The notes under the pieces are model-generated. The model did no database searches, was not told where the DNA came from, and saw nothing but the letters and a program-made list of their open reading frames with translations. This document shows positions 1 to 9,506 of a stretch of DNA of 54,603 bases, piece after piece. Every line of letters starts with the position of its first letter. Position 1 is the first letter of the stretch. This DNA comes from an uncultured Eubacteriales bacterium (GTDB taxonomy: Bacteria > Bacillota > Clostridia > Lachnospirales > Lachnospiraceae). The stretch spans positions 1-54,603 of the forward strand of contig UQZF01000001.1 of NCBI GenBank assembly GCA_900545455.1, given 5' to 3'. The position numbers and the translations under genes are program-made.

Positions 1-35
1 TTTTTTTTTTTCAAGCAGAAGACGGCATACGAGAT
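1..35 (+). other. Illumina flow-cell/P7 adapter sequence at contig end (artefact)
   Basis: Positions 1-11 are a T run and 12-35 match the 24-base Illumina P7 oligonucleotide exactly (it begins CAAGCAGAAGACGG and ends ACGAGAT). The grafted flow-cell form of this oligo carries a T spacer at its 5' end, which explains the T run. Genomic sequence begins at about 36. The bases should be trimmed, and any ORF or terminator call that uses them is spurious. Confidence 0.97.
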
Positions 36-61
36 AAATTAAGAAGAATGGAGAAAACAAA

Positions 62-622
62 ATGTATATAATAGCAGGACTTGGAAATCCGGGGAGCGAG
101 TATGAGCTCACCCGCCACAACATAGGCTTTCGTGTAATTGATGAGCTCGCGGAGGAATATAATATAAGCATAAGCGAGAAAAAGCATAAGGGGCTTATAG
201 GAAAAGGCGTGATAGAAGGTCAGAAGGTGGTGCTTGTAAAGCCGCAGACATTTATGAATTTGAGTGGAGAGTGCGTGAGGGAGGTCATGGACTATTATAA
301 GGAGAGCGTTGACCACTTTATCGTGGTTTATGACGATATAAGCCTTGATGTGGGAAAGCTCCGCGTGCGCCCGAAGGGAAGCGCGGGAGGTCACAACGGA
401 ATCAAGAATATAATAGCACAGCTCGGAACCGAGGAGTTCGCGCGCGTGAAGTTCGGTGTGGGAGACAAGCCGAAGGGCGGCGACCTCGTAAATCACGTTC
501 TCGGACGCTTCACCAAGGACGACGAGGAGCTCGCAAAGAGCCATTTTAAGACTGCCGCAGCCGCAATCGTCACAATAATGAACGAGGGCTGTGAGTCGGC
601 GATGAATAAGTACAATGGTTAA
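62..622 (+). CDS. pth: Peptidyl-tRNA hydrolase
   Basis: Cytosolic enzyme that releases peptides from peptidyl-tRNAs dropped by the ribosome so the tRNA can be reused. The 186-residue length is normal for the family. The N-terminus carries the GLGNPG signature, followed by TRHNIGF with the catalytic His, the NLSG segment, the conserved DDISLDVGKLR region and GSAGGHNGIKNI. The ATG follows a modest GGAG (about 50-53). It is followed by mfd, the standard Firmicute order (B. subtilis calls this gene spoVC). The upstream neighbour is lost at the contig end. Confidence 0.97.
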   Translation: MYIIAGLGNPGSEYELTRHNIGFRVIDELAEEYNISISEKKHKGLIGKGVIEGQKVVLVKPQTFMNLSGECVREVMDYYKESVDHFIVVYDDISLDVGKLRVRPKGSAGGHNGIKNIIAQLGTEEFARVKFGVGDKPKGGDLVNHVLGRFTKDDEELAKSHFKTAAAAIVTIMNEGCESAMNKYNG

Positions 623-676
623 TGCTTAGGACAACAGAGGGTGGGGGATTTTGTGCCCTTTAGAAAGGATTTCCAC

Positions 677-3600
677 ATGAACAGTTTTGTGTATCCGTTA
701 AAGCACCTTGCGGTCTTTGAGGATATGAAGAGAGATTTGAATAAGGCAGGTAAGGCTGTCCTTGTGACAGGGTGTGTCGAGCAGCAGAAGGCGCACCTTG
801 TTTTTGGCGTGTGCGACAGTAAGGTCAGGCTTATAATCACGCACAACGAGACGCGCGCGAGACAGTTGTACGAGGAGTACAGATTTTTTGACAAGGATGT
901 CGTGTACTACCCTGCGAAGGATTTTATTTTTTATAATGCGGATATACACGGAAATCTCATTGTAAAAGAGAGAATAGACGCGATAAAGCATCTCGCGGAG
1001 AACAAAAAGGCGGGGGAGGATGCGAGGCTGACTGTTGTCACGACGATTGACGGCTGTCTTGATAAGCTGCTTCCGCTCGAATATATTGAGAACAATATCA
1101 TGACGCTCGCGGTCGGCGATGAGGTCAACCTGACGGCGTATGAGAAGAGGCTTGTAAAGCTCGGCTACGAGCGGTGCGCGCAGGCGGAGAGTGCGGGACA
1201 GTTCGCGGTGAGAGGCGGAATCATCGACGTTTTCCCGTTTACCGAGGAGACGCCCTACAGAATTGAGCTCTGGGGGGACGAGATTGACTCGATAAGAAGC
1301 TATGACGCGCAGAGCCAGCGCTCGATTGAGAATGTGGACGAGGTCACATTTTATCCCGCGACGGAGCTTATCTTCTCGTCGGGCGAGATTTTTGCGGCAC
1401 TAAAGAAGATAAAGGCGGACACCGCAAAGCAGGCGGAGCTTTTTGAGAGGGATAAGAAGCTTACTGAGGCGGCACGAATCAGAAACAAGTACGCGGAGCT
1501 CGAGGAGAGGCTTATGCTCGATCCCGAGGGCGTCAACGGCTCGATGGGAATAGAGCGCTTTATCGGGTATCTCGCGGAAAAGACGGTGTCGTTTGCCGAG
1601 TATTTTGACGCAAAGAACACGACGTTTGTGCTCGATGAGCCAGGACGGATTGCGGAGAGACTGAAGGCTGTGCAGTATGAGTTCGGCGAGAGCATGTCGC
1701 ACAGACTTGAGAAAGGTGATATTCTGCCGGAACAGACTAATGTGCTCTATGATGTGTCGTATGTGTACTCGAAGCTTTACAAGGGCGGACTTCTTGCACT
1801 CGCGGTGCTTGATGCGAGGGCTGAGGGACTAAATATCGGCGGACGCTACGATATAGGTGCGAAGGGAATAAGCTCGTACAACAACAGCTTTGAGACACTT
1901 GTATCGGATGTCAGAAGATACAAGAAGGAAGGCTATGTGACCATTCTCGCGTCATCGTCGAGAATGAGGGCTGAGAGACTTGCGGCGGATTTGAGGGACA
2001 ATGACATAACGGCGTTTTTCTCGGACAGATATGACAGGGAGCTGCTTGCGGGCGAGGTCATGACGGTGTTCGGAAATCTCTCAAAGGGCTTTGAGTACCC
2101 GCAGATTAAGTTCGTGCTCATAGCGGAGAGCGATATTTTTACACAGGACAAGAAAAAGAAGAGAGCCAAGGTTAAGAACTACGAGGGCAAATCAATCTCC
2201 GACTTTGCGGAGCTTTCAATAGGCGACTACGTCGTTCACGAGAATCACGGAATGGGTATATACCGCGGTATCGAGAAGGTCGTGGTCGACAAGGTCGAGA
2301 AGGATTATATAAAGATTGAGTACAGCGGCGGAAGCAACCTGTATGTGCTTGCGACGCAGCTTGACAGCATACAGAAGTTCTCGGGGCCTGACGGTCACAA
2401 GCCGAAGCTTAACAAGCTCGGAACGGCTGAGTGGTCTAAGACAAAGTCGAAGGTAAAGACCGCGGTTGCGGGAATCGCAAAGGAGCTTGTCGAGCTCTAC
2501 GCGATAAGGCAGAACAGGCAGGGCTACAGCTTCGGGCCCGACACGGTATGGCAGCAGGAGTTCGAGGAGATGTTCCCTTACGAGGAGACGGACGACCAGC
2601 TCACGGCGATAGCAGAGACCAAGCAGGACATGGAGAGCACGAAGATAATGGACAGACTGCTCTGCGGCGATGTCGGCTTCGGAAAGACGGAGGTTGCGAT
2701 GCGCGCGGCGTTCAAGGCAGTGTGCGACGGCAAGCAGGTTGTGTACCTCGTGCCGACTACGATACTTGCACAGCAGCACTACAACAGCTTTGTGCAGAGA
2801 ATGCAGTCCTTCGGTGTGAGGGTGGAGCTTCTCAGCCGTTTCTGCACGCCTACGCAGGTCAAAAACACGCTCGAGGGCTTAAAAAAGGGAACGGTCGATG
2901 TCGTAATCGGCACGCACAGGGTTCTCTCAAAGGATGTAAAGTTCAAGGATTTGGGGCTTATGATCATAGACGAGGAGCAGCGCTTCGGTGTCACCCACAA
3001 GGAGAAGATTAAGCAGCTAAAGTCTGACCTTGACGTGCTGACACTGTCGGCGACGCCTATTCCGAGAACGCTCCACATGAGCCTCGTCGGAATAAGGGAT
3101 ATGAGCGTGCTCACTGAGGCACCTGTTGACAGAATGCCGATACAGACCTTTGTCACGGAGTACGATGAGGAGCTCATAAGAGAGGCGATAACGCGAGAGC
3201 TCTCAAGAGGCGGTCAGGTATACTATGTTTACAATATGGTAAAGGGCATAGAGGATGTAGCGGCAAAGATTTCCGCGATAGTTCCAGATGCCAACGTGGC
3301 TTACGCGCACGGTCAGATGCACGAGAGACAGCTCGAGAAGATTATGTTTGACTTTATAAACGGTGATATAGACATACTTGTGTCGACAACGATAATCGAG
3401 ACAGGGCTTGATATTCCGAACACTAACACCATAATCATACACGATGCCGACAGGTTCGGTCTGTCACAGCTCTACCAGCTAAGGGGAAGAGTCGGGCGCT
3501 CGAACAGGACGGCGTATGCGTTCTTACTCTACAAGCGCGACAGGATGTTAAGAGAGGAAGCTGAGAAGAGGCTCTCAGCGATAAGGGAGTTCACCGAGCT

Positions 3601-4246
3601 TGGAAGCGGATTTAAGATTGCGATGAAGGACCTCGAGATAAGAGGGGCGGGAAATGTCCTCGGCGAGGAGCAGCACGGGCACATGGCGGCGGTCGGATAC
3701 GACCTGTACTGCAAGATGCTCAATGAGGCGGTGCTTACACTCAGGGGCTACAAAAAGATTGAGGACGAGTTTGAGACGAACGTCGACCTTCCTGTCGACG
3801 CGTTCATACCTGCGACATATATAAGGAGCGAGGCTCAGAAGCTTGACATTTACAAGCGAATTGCGGCGATAACGACGAAGGAGGAGCTTGTCGATATGCA
3901 GGATGAGCTCACCGACCGTTTCGGAGATATGCCTAAGACGGCGATAAGCCTTATGCGCGTGGCATTTATCAAGTCGAACGCGCATCTTGCGGACATCATA
4001 GAGATTAAGGGCTCGCAGTCCGAGATTATAATAAGGCTGTATCCGCAGGCACGCATAGATGTGAACAAGATTCCGCCGTTTGTGAAAAAGTATGACGGCA
4101 GGGTTCAGTTTAAGGTTGAGGCAGTGCCGTATTTCAGATACACTCCTGCGAGGGATGAGTTAAAGACTACGGATAAGTATCTTGACACCGTGACGGAGCT
4201 TGTGCAGGGCATAAGGACGCTGAGGCTTGATGAGACGGACAAATAG
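677..4246 (+). CDS. mfd: Transcription-repair coupling factor Mfd
   Basis: ATP-driven DNA translocase that removes stalled RNA polymerase from damaged DNA and recruits UvrA. From this start it has 1189 residues. The N-terminal UvrB-like part is followed by the CarD-like RNA polymerase-interaction domain (about residue 512, VVHENHGMGIYRG). A RecG-like helicase follows, with Walker A GDVGFGKTE (about 664), the DEEQ box (about 763), LSATPIPRTLHMS and ETGLDIPN. The C-terminal TRCF domain closes it. I chose ATG 677 because GAAAGGA lies 7 bases upstream; a GTG at 641 would add 12 residues and has a poorer site. It is the left edge of the conserved block before the accessory region. Confidence 0.97.
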   Translation: MNSFVYPLKHLAVFEDMKRDLNKAGKAVLVTGCVEQQKAHLVFGVCDSKVRLIITHNETRARQLYEEYRFFDKDVVYYPAKDFIFYNADIHGNLIVKERIDAIKHLAENKKAGEDARLTVVTTIDGCLDKLLPLEYIENNIMTLAVGDEVNLTAYEKRLVKLGYERCAQAESAGQFAVRGGIIDVFPFTEETPYRIELWGDEIDSIRSYDAQSQRSIENVDEVTFYPATELIFSSGEIFAALKKIKADTAKQAELFERDKKLTEAARIRNKYAELEERLMLDPEGVNGSMGIERFIGYLAEKTVSFAEYFDAKNTTFVLDEPGRIAERLKAVQYEFGESMSHRLEKGDILPEQTNVLYDVSYVYSKLYKGGLLALAVLDARAEGLNIGGRYDIGAKGISSYNNSFETLVSDVRRYKKEGYVTILASSSRMRAERLAADLRDNDITAFFSDRYDRELLAGEVMTVFGNLSKGFEYPQIKFVLIAESDIFTQDKKKKRAKVKNYEGKSISDFAELSIGDYVVHENHGMGIYRGIEKVVVDKVEKDYIKIEYSGGSNLYVLATQLDSIQKFSGPDGHKPKLNKLGTAEWSKTKSKVKTAVAGIAKELVELYAIRQNRQGYSFGPDTVWQQEFEEMFPYEETDDQLTAIAETKQDMESTKIMDRLLCGDVGFGKTEVAMRAAFKAVCDGKQVVYLVPTTILAQQHYNSFVQRMQSFGVRVELLSRFCTPTQVKNTLEGLKKGTVDVVIGTHRVLSKDVKFKDLGLMIIDEEQRFGVTHKEKIKQLKSDLDVLTLSATPIPRTLHMSLVGIRDMSVLTEAPVDRMPIQTFVTEYDEELIREAITRELSRGGQVYYVYNMVKGIEDVAAKISAIVPDANVAYAHGQMHERQLEKIMFDFINGDIDILVSTTIIETGLDIPNTNTIIIHDADRFGLSQLYQLRGRVGRSNRTAYAFLLYKRDRMLREEAEKRLSAIREFTELGSGFKIAMKDLEIRGAGNVLGEEQHGHMAAVGYDLYCKMLNEAVLTLRGYKKIEDEFETNVDLPVDAFIPATYIRSEAQKLDIYKRIAAITTKEELVDMQDELTDRFGDMPKTAISLMRVAFIKSNAHLADIIEIKGSQSEIIIRLYPQARIDVNKIPPFVKKYDGRVQFKVEAVPYFRYTPARDELKTTDKYLDTVTELVQGIRTLRLDETDK

Positions 4247-4286
4247 GGACGGAATGCAAATGATTGTGGCAGGAAATAATATACTG

Positions 4287-4295
4287 TGCTATAAT
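4287..4295 (+). promoter_or_regulatory. Extended -10 promoter for the CDP-sugar operon
   Basis: TGCTATAAT is a perfect -10 with the extended TGN motif, 40 bases before the rfbF start. No good -35 lies at normal spacing, which is common for extended -10 promoters. No terminator is visible after mfd, so read-through from mfd is also possible. Confidence 0.5.
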
Positions 4296-4334
4296 AAATC
4301 CATTAGATGGGTAAACACATAAAGGATACGGACT

Positions 4335-5108
4335 ATGAAAACAATAATTTTAGCGGGAGGCTTCGGAACGCGAATCAGCGAGGAGAGCCACCTAAAGCCC
4401 AAGCCGATGATTGAAATCGGCGGTATGCCGATGCTGTGGCATATAATGAAGATATATTCACACTACGGATTCAACGATTTCGTGGTTTGTCTGGGATATA
4501 AGCAGTACATGGTGAAGGAATTTTTTGCCGATTACTTTCTGCACACCTCGGATGTCACCTTTGACCTTGCGGCGAACAATATGATTGTCCACAATGTAAA
4601 GACCGAGCCGTGGAAGGTTACGCTTGTTGACACGGGACTAAAGACCATGACCGGAGGAAGGATTAAGAAAGTTCAGGAGTATATAGGCGATGAGCCTTTT
4701 ATGCTGACATACGGTGACGGCGTGTCAGATGTCGACATCAATAAGCTGCTTGAGTATCACAAGTCTCACGGCAAGCTTATGACCATAACGGCAATCAATA
4801 TCGGGCAGCAGTTCGGGGCCCTCGACGTGAGGGAGGACGGCGTGATAACGGCATTCCGCGAGAAGCATGAGCTTGATGGAAGAGTAATAAACGGTGGCTT
4901 TATGGTGTGCCAGCCGGAGGTGTTTGACTACATTGACGGGCCTGACACGGTGTTTGAGAAGGAGCCTGTGGAGAGGCTTGTGTCGGAGGGACAGCTCATG
5001 GCATACCATCATCCTGGATTCTGGAAGAATATGGATACACAGAGGGATAAGCAGAAGCTTGAGGCTATGTGGGAGAGCGGCAACGCTCCGTGGAAGCTTT
5101 GGGATTAG
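4335..5108 (+). CDS. rfbF: Glucose-1-phosphate cytidylyltransferase
   Basis: Makes CDP-glucose from glucose-1-phosphate and CTP, the entry step to CDP-linked deoxysugars. Its 257 residues match the family. The N-terminal nucleotide-binding loop GGFGTRISEES is followed by LKPKPMIEIGG and MLWHIMKIYSHYG, both typical of RfbF/DdhA rather than of dTDP-specific RmlA. YGDGVSDVD carries the metal-binding Asp. It is the first gene of a run of eleven on the same strand, with the 4,6-dehydratase immediately after it, which fixes the nucleotide as CDP. Confidence 0.95.
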   Translation: MKTIILAGGFGTRISEESHLKPKPMIEIGGMPMLWHIMKIYSHYGFNDFVVCLGYKQYMVKEFFADYFLHTSDVTFDLAANNMIVHNVKTEPWKVTLVDTGLKTMTGGRIKKVQEYIGDEPFMLTYGDGVSDVDINKLLEYHKSHGKLMTITAINIGQQFGALDVREDGVITAFREKHELDGRVINGGFMVCQPEVFDYIDGPDTVFEKEPVERLVSEGQLMAYHHPGFWKNMDTQRDKQKLEAMWESGNAPWKLWD

Positions 5109-5128
5109 GACATGAGAGGAATTATTTA

Positions 5129-6247
5129 ATGGATTATCAGGGTTTGATGGAATTTTACAGGGATAAGCGTGTGCTTGTTACAGGTCATACGGGCTTTAAG
5201 GGAAGCTGGATGTGCAGAGTGCTTTCGATGGCCGGAGCGCAGGTATGCGGTTATGCGCTTGAGCCGCCGACTAGGCCTTCTCTCTATGAGCTTGCAGGAA
5301 TAAATGACGATGACAGGGTGAAATCCGTCATCGGAGATATAAGGGATTTTGATACGCTCAAGTCTGCATTTGATGATTTCAAGCCGGAAATTGTAATTCA
5401 CATGGCGGCACAACCTATAGTGAGAGAATCATATAAGAATCCAAAGTACACGTTTGAGACGAATATTATGGGAACGGTGAATGTATGCGAGTGTGTAAGA
5501 CTAAGCAGGAGCAGTGAATCCGGGAACTGTGAAGGTGTGCGTTCTTTTGTGAATGTCACAACGGACAAGGTGTATGAGAACAAGGAGCGTGCCAAGAACG
5601 GCTATAAGGAGAACGAACCTTTAGACGGCTATGATCCGTACTCTAATTCCAAGTCCTGCTCTGAGCTTGTGACACACAGCTATGTGCGCTCATTTCTTGC
5701 GGAAGCGGGGATTGCCGTGTCGACGGCGAGAGCCGGGAATGTCATAGGCGGGGGAGACTTTGCTCCTGACAGAATTATTCCCGACTGTGTGAGAGCAGCA
5801 CTGGGCGGACGGGATATAGTAGTGAGAAATCCATATTCGATACGACCTTATCAGCACGTATTAGAGCCTGTGTTTGCATACCTTATGATTGCAAAGGAGC
5901 AGTATGGGAATATAGAGCTGTCAGGATGGTACAATGTAGGACCTGATGACAAGGACTGCGTAACAACCGGCAGGCTTGTGGGTATATTTACGGACTGCTG
6001 GGAAGGTTCGAGATGGTATGTCCGGGGGGACGGTGGACCGCATGAGGCGGGTTTTTTAAAGCTCAACTGTGACAAGCTCAAAAAAACTTTCGGCTGGAAA
6101 CCGGTCTGGAACATAGAGACGGCAGTTGAAAAGACGGTCGAATTTTCAAAGCTGTTAAAAGAGGATCATACGACGGCAGACAAGGTTATAAGCTGTATGA
6201 ACAGCCAGATTAAGGACTATATCAAAACAAGTAATCAATGTAAATAA
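5129..6247 (+). CDS. rfbG: CDP-glucose 4,6-dehydratase
   Basis: NAD-dependent extended SDR that converts CDP-glucose to CDP-4-keto-6-deoxyglucose. The 372-residue protein shows the Rossmann motif VTGHTGFKGSW near residue 20 and the catalytic Y-S-N-S-K after DGYDP, the usual RfbG arrangement. TTDKVYENKE and RPYQHVLEP are also family signatures. ATG 5129 follows GAGAGGA with normal spacing, so I prefer it to an upstream in-frame start at 5069 that would overlap rfbF. Its product is the likely branch point for both the RfbH and the 2,3-dehydratase steps. Confidence 0.95.
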   Translation: MDYQGLMEFYRDKRVLVTGHTGFKGSWMCRVLSMAGAQVCGYALEPPTRPSLYELAGINDDDRVKSVIGDIRDFDTLKSAFDDFKPEIVIHMAAQPIVRESYKNPKYTFETNIMGTVNVCECVRLSRSSESGNCEGVRSFVNVTTDKVYENKERAKNGYKENEPLDGYDPYSNSKSCSELVTHSYVRSFLAEAGIAVSTARAGNVIGGGDFAPDRIIPDCVRAALGGRDIVVRNPYSIRPYQHVLEPVFAYLMIAKEQYGNIELSGWYNVGPDDKDCVTTGRLVGIFTDCWEGSRWYVRGDGGPHEAGFLKLNCDKLKKTFGWKPVWNIETAVEKTVEFSKLLKEDHTTADKVISCMNSQIKDYIKTSNQCK

Positions 6248-6260
6248 AAGGAGCCACATT

Positions 6261-7619
6261 ATGTTTGAAGGCAAAAGTGAAAAGGAAGCGAGAGCACAGA
6301 TTTTAGAACTTGTGAGCGAGTATTGTGATCGTTTTCATAATCAGGACAAGGAGTACAAGGAGGGAGACAGACTGCCTTATGCGGCGAGAGTGTACGACCA
6401 TGACGAGATGGTGAATCTTGTGGATTCGTCGCTTGAGTTCTGGCTCACATCGGGAAGATATACGGCAAGATTTGAGAGTGAATTTGCAGGGTATCTCGGT
6501 GTGCGTTTCTGCAGTCTGGTAAACTCGGGTTCATCCGCCAACCTTCTTGCATTCATGGCTCTTACTTCGCCGCTTCTCGGGGAGAGGGCGGTAAGGCGCG
6601 GTGACGAGGTAATCACGGTGGCAGCAGGATTTCCGACTACAGTGACGCCTGTAATACAGTACGGTGCGGTTCCGGTGTTCGTGGATGTGACGATACCTCA
6701 GTACAATATAGATGTAACGAAGCTTGAGGAGGCATACTCGGATAAGACCAAGGCGGTCATGATTGCACACACGCTTGGAAATCCTTTTGATCTGAAGGCT
6801 GTGAAGGAGTTCTGTGACAGACATAAGCTGTGGCTCATAGAGGACAACTGCGATGCCCTCGGCTCCGAGTACACGATTGACGGCGAGGTTAAGCTGACTG
6901 GAACGGTCGGCGATATAGGAACGAGCAGCTTCTATCCGCCTCATCACATGACCATGGGAGAGGGCGGTGCGGTCTACACTGATAATCCTCTGCTCAACAA
7001 GATTGTGCGCTCCCTCAGGGATTGGGGAAGGGACTGCGTGTGTGCTTCGGGACAGGACAACATGTGCGGACACAGATTTGACGGGCAGTACGGCGAGCTT
7101 CCGAAGGGATATGACCACAAGTATGTGTATTCTCATTTCGGTTACAATCTCAAGGCAACTGACATGCAGGCTGCCATAGGATGTGCACAGCTTGAAAAGT
7201 TTCCGTCGTTTGTTGAGAGAAGGAGAGAAAATTTCAAGGTTCTGTATGAGGGACTTTCAGACCTCGAAGATTATTTCTATCTTCCTGAAGCAGTGGAGAA
7301 TTCCAATCCAAGCTGGTTTGGCTTCTGCCTGACATGCAAGCCGGGAACGGATAAGAACAAAGTTGTAAGATATATTGAAGCACACGGTGTCCAGACGAGA
7401 ATGCTTTTCTCGGGTAATCTTATCAAGCAGCCGTGCTTTGACGGGATGAGGGCGCAGGAAACCGGCTTCCGTGTGGTGGGAGAACTCACAAATACCGACA
7501 TAATTATGGAAAACACATTCTGGATAGGTGTTTATCCGGGAATGACTGAAAAAAAGCTTTCATATATGATAAAAACGATTCATGAGGCTGTGGAAATGGA
7601 GAGAGTATATGAGAATTAA
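6261..7619 (+). CDS. rfbH: CDP-4-keto-6-deoxyglucose 3-dehydratase (RfbH/DdhC/E1 type)
   Basis: PMP-dependent iron-sulfur enzyme that removes the C-3 hydroxyl of a 4-keto-6-deoxyhexose bound to a nucleotide. It has the aminotransferase fold, but the PLP-lysine position holds His: residues 228-229 are HH in SFYPPHHMTMGEGG, diagnostic of this dehydratase class. Cys197, Cys259, Cys261 and Cys269 give the C-X61-C-X1-C-X7-C pattern expected for the [2Fe-2S] cluster of E1 enzymes. Length is 452 residues. A strong AAGGAG lies before the ATG. The reductase partner E3 (DdhD/AscD) is absent from the window, so electrons must come from a gene elsewhere or a general ferredoxin or flavodoxin system, as reported for SpnQ. 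Confidence 0.93.
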   Translation: MFEGKSEKEARAQILELVSEYCDRFHNQDKEYKEGDRLPYAARVYDHDEMVNLVDSSLEFWLTSGRYTARFESEFAGYLGVRFCSLVNSGSSANLLAFMALTSPLLGERAVRRGDEVITVAAGFPTTVTPVIQYGAVPVFVDVTIPQYNIDVTKLEEAYSDKTKAVMIAHTLGNPFDLKAVKEFCDRHKLWLIEDNCDALGSEYTIDGEVKLTGTVGDIGTSSFYPPHHMTMGEGGAVYTDNPLLNKIVRSLRDWGRDCVCASGQDNMCGHRFDGQYGELPKGYDHKYVYSHFGYNLKATDMQAAIGCAQLEKFPSFVERRRENFKVLYEGLSDLEDYFYLPEAVENSNPSWFGFCLTCKPGTDKNKVVRYIEAHGVQTRMLFSGNLIKQPCFDGMRAQETGFRVVGELTNTDIIMENTFWIGVYPGMTEKKLSYMIKTIHEAVEMERVYEN

Positions 7620-9498
7620 GGTATCGGATTATATTGCCGGGCTTGTCGCTGAGCTTGGTATAGAACGTGTATTTACTGTTACCGGAGGAGGAGCCATGCA
7701 CCTTAATGACTCCTTCGGACACAGCAGCGAACTCAGATGTATTTATAATCACCACGAGCAGGCTTGCGCGATTGGGGCAGAAAGTTATGCCCGGATTGCA
7801 GGGAAGCCTGCTCTTTTGTGTGTTACGACAGGCCCGGGAGGGACAAATGCACTCACGGGAGTGCTCGGTGCCTATCTTGATTCGATTCCTATGCTTGTGA
7901 TTTCGGGGCAGGTAAGATATGACACGACGGCGAGAAGCACGGGACTTAATATAAGAGCAATGGGAGATCAGGAGTTCGACATCACGAAGGCTGTCGCGTC
8001 CATGACCAAGTACTGTGAGATGGTCGTTGAGCCTGCAAAGATACGCTGCTGCGTGAAAAAGGCATATCATGAGGCTGTGACGGGCAGACCGGGACCGACT
8101 TGGCTTGATATACCGCTTAATGTCCAGGGAGCCTATATTGATACGGACGAACTTATTGACTATGATGAAAACTGTGATGAGTATGCCGGTTATGAAAAAA
8201 GCCTTCCGCCAAAGCCTGATAGGAAACTTATAATGTCCGTGATTGAGAAGGTGAGAAAGGCGGAAAGACCCGTGCTCAATGCGGGGAACGGAATACGCAT
8301 AGCTGGTGCGGCAGAGATGTTTGAGCGTGTTAAGAGAAAGCTTAACATTCCTGTGGTCACGGGCTGGGACAGCATAGATTTATGTGCGGACGACGAGTCG
8401 CTTTATGTGGGGCGAGCGGGAATAATGGGAGACAGAGCCGGCAATTTTGCGGTGCAGAACAGCGATTTGTTTTTGTCAGTAGGCAGCAGGCTCAGCATAA
8501 GACAGGTCGGGTATAATTATAAGAGCTGGGCGAGGGCAGCGTACACGATAGTTGAGGATGTTGATGCGGAGGAGCTTAAAAAGCCGACGCTGCACGTCGA
8601 TATGCCGGTGTGGGCGGATGCGCTTGATTTTCTCACCGCGCTCGACGAGTGCCTGACGCAGCTATGTGGTGAGGACGGAAAGCTCTTTCCTGACGGGAAG
8701 TGGCATGAGGCTTGCCGTGATTGGAAAAAGAACTATCCGGTGGTAATGCCTAAGCACTATGAGAAATGTGTCGAGAACGGGCACGAGTATGCGAACGTCT
8801 ACGCCTTTATAAAGGAGCTGAGCAGGCGTCTTTATCCGGGACAGATAACGGTAGTAGGGAACGGTTCGGCTTGTGTCGTGGGAAGTCATGCGTATGTCAT
8901 CAAGGAGGGACAGAGATTTATTATCAATTCCGCAGTTGCTTCCATGGGATATGACCTTCCGGCGGCAATAGGAGCATGGGTGGCACAAAAAACGTGTACT
9001 GTCAACGAAAACAGTGGCAATTCGGGTTCGGATTATGATATAATATGCGTCACGGGAGACGGAAGCATACAGATGAATCTTCAAGAGCTTCAGACGATTA
9101 TCCATCACAGGATGAACATGAAAATATTTGTCATAAACAATGGCGGATACCATTCAATACGCCAGACACAGAAGAACTTTTTTGGTGAACCTCTTGTCGG
9201 AATAGGAGAGGACAGCGGTGATTTGAGCTTCCCCGATATGGCGAAGCTTGCATGGGCTTACGGGTATGAATACCGCTCAATAGGCAGCAATGACAAGTTC
9301 GATATGCTTGATGAATTTCTTGAGATTAAGGGTCCGGCAATCTGTGAGGTGTTTGTGAGCAGAGGACAGAAGTTCGAGCCGAAGTCGGCGACGAAGAGAC
9401 TTGATGATGGAACTCTTGTATCAGCGCCGCTTGAGGATCTGGCACCGTTTTTACCTAAGGAGGAGTTAGAGCGGAATATGTTTATACCGCTTGTGTGA
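7609..9498 (+). CDS. ThDP-dependent carboligase, YerE/acetolactate-synthase-like
   Basis: Thiamine-diphosphate enzyme of the IlvB superfamily, 629 residues. The N-terminal domain has VTGGGAMHLN and the cofactor-activating Glu50 in NHHEQACA. The C-terminal domain has the ThDP/metal motif GDGS at about 483 with the NN pair about 27 residues on. Classical acetolactate synthase is unlikely: there is no regulatory subunit, and the gene overlaps rfbH by 11 bases inside a CDP-sugar operon. YerE of the Yersinia yersiniose pathway, which adds a two-carbon unit from pyruvate to C-4 of a CDP-4-keto-3,6-dideoxysugar, is the closest known context. The exact sugar acceptor is inferred. ATG 7609 is chosen over an in-frame start 27 bases upstream. 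Confidence 0.82.
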   Translation: MRIKVSDYIAGLVAELGIERVFTVTGGGAMHLNDSFGHSSELRCIYNHHEQACAIGAESYARIAGKPALLCVTTGPGGTNALTGVLGAYLDSIPMLVISGQVRYDTTARSTGLNIRAMGDQEFDITKAVASMTKYCEMVVEPAKIRCCVKKAYHEAVTGRPGPTWLDIPLNVQGAYIDTDELIDYDENCDEYAGYEKSLPPKPDRKLIMSVIEKVRKAERPVLNAGNGIRIAGAAEMFERVKRKLNIPVVTGWDSIDLCADDESLYVGRAGIMGDRAGNFAVQNSDLFLSVGSRLSIRQVGYNYKSWARAAYTIVEDVDAEELKKPTLHVDMPVWADALDFLTALDECLTQLCGEDGKLFPDGKWHEACRDWKKNYPVVMPKHYEKCVENGHEYANVYAFIKELSRRLYPGQITVVGNGSACVVGSHAYVIKEGQRFIINSAVASMGYDLPAAIGAWVAQKTCTVNENSGNSGSDYDIICVTGDGSIQMNLQELQTIIHHRMNMKIFVINNGGYHSIRQTQKNFFGEPLVGIGEDSGDLSFPDMAKLAWAYGYEYRSIGSNDKFDMLDEFLEIKGPAICEVFVSRGQKFEPKSATKRLDDGTLVSAPLEDLAPFLPKEELERNMFIPLV

Positions 9499-9506
9499 TT
9501 TTTAGT

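Noticed and set aside
1..11. T run as part of a terminator
   Set aside because: No stem precedes it, and it is joined to the P7 oligonucleotide; it is the oligonucleotide spacer.
2216..2779. Long minus-strand reading frame inside mfd
   Set aside because: It lies fully within the strongly supported mfd frame, with no family motif or ribosome site.
7609..9498. Annotation as acetolactate synthase IlvB
   Set aside because: There is no regulatory subunit or branched-chain amino-acid gene nearby, and the gene is embedded and overlapping in a CDP-sugar operon.
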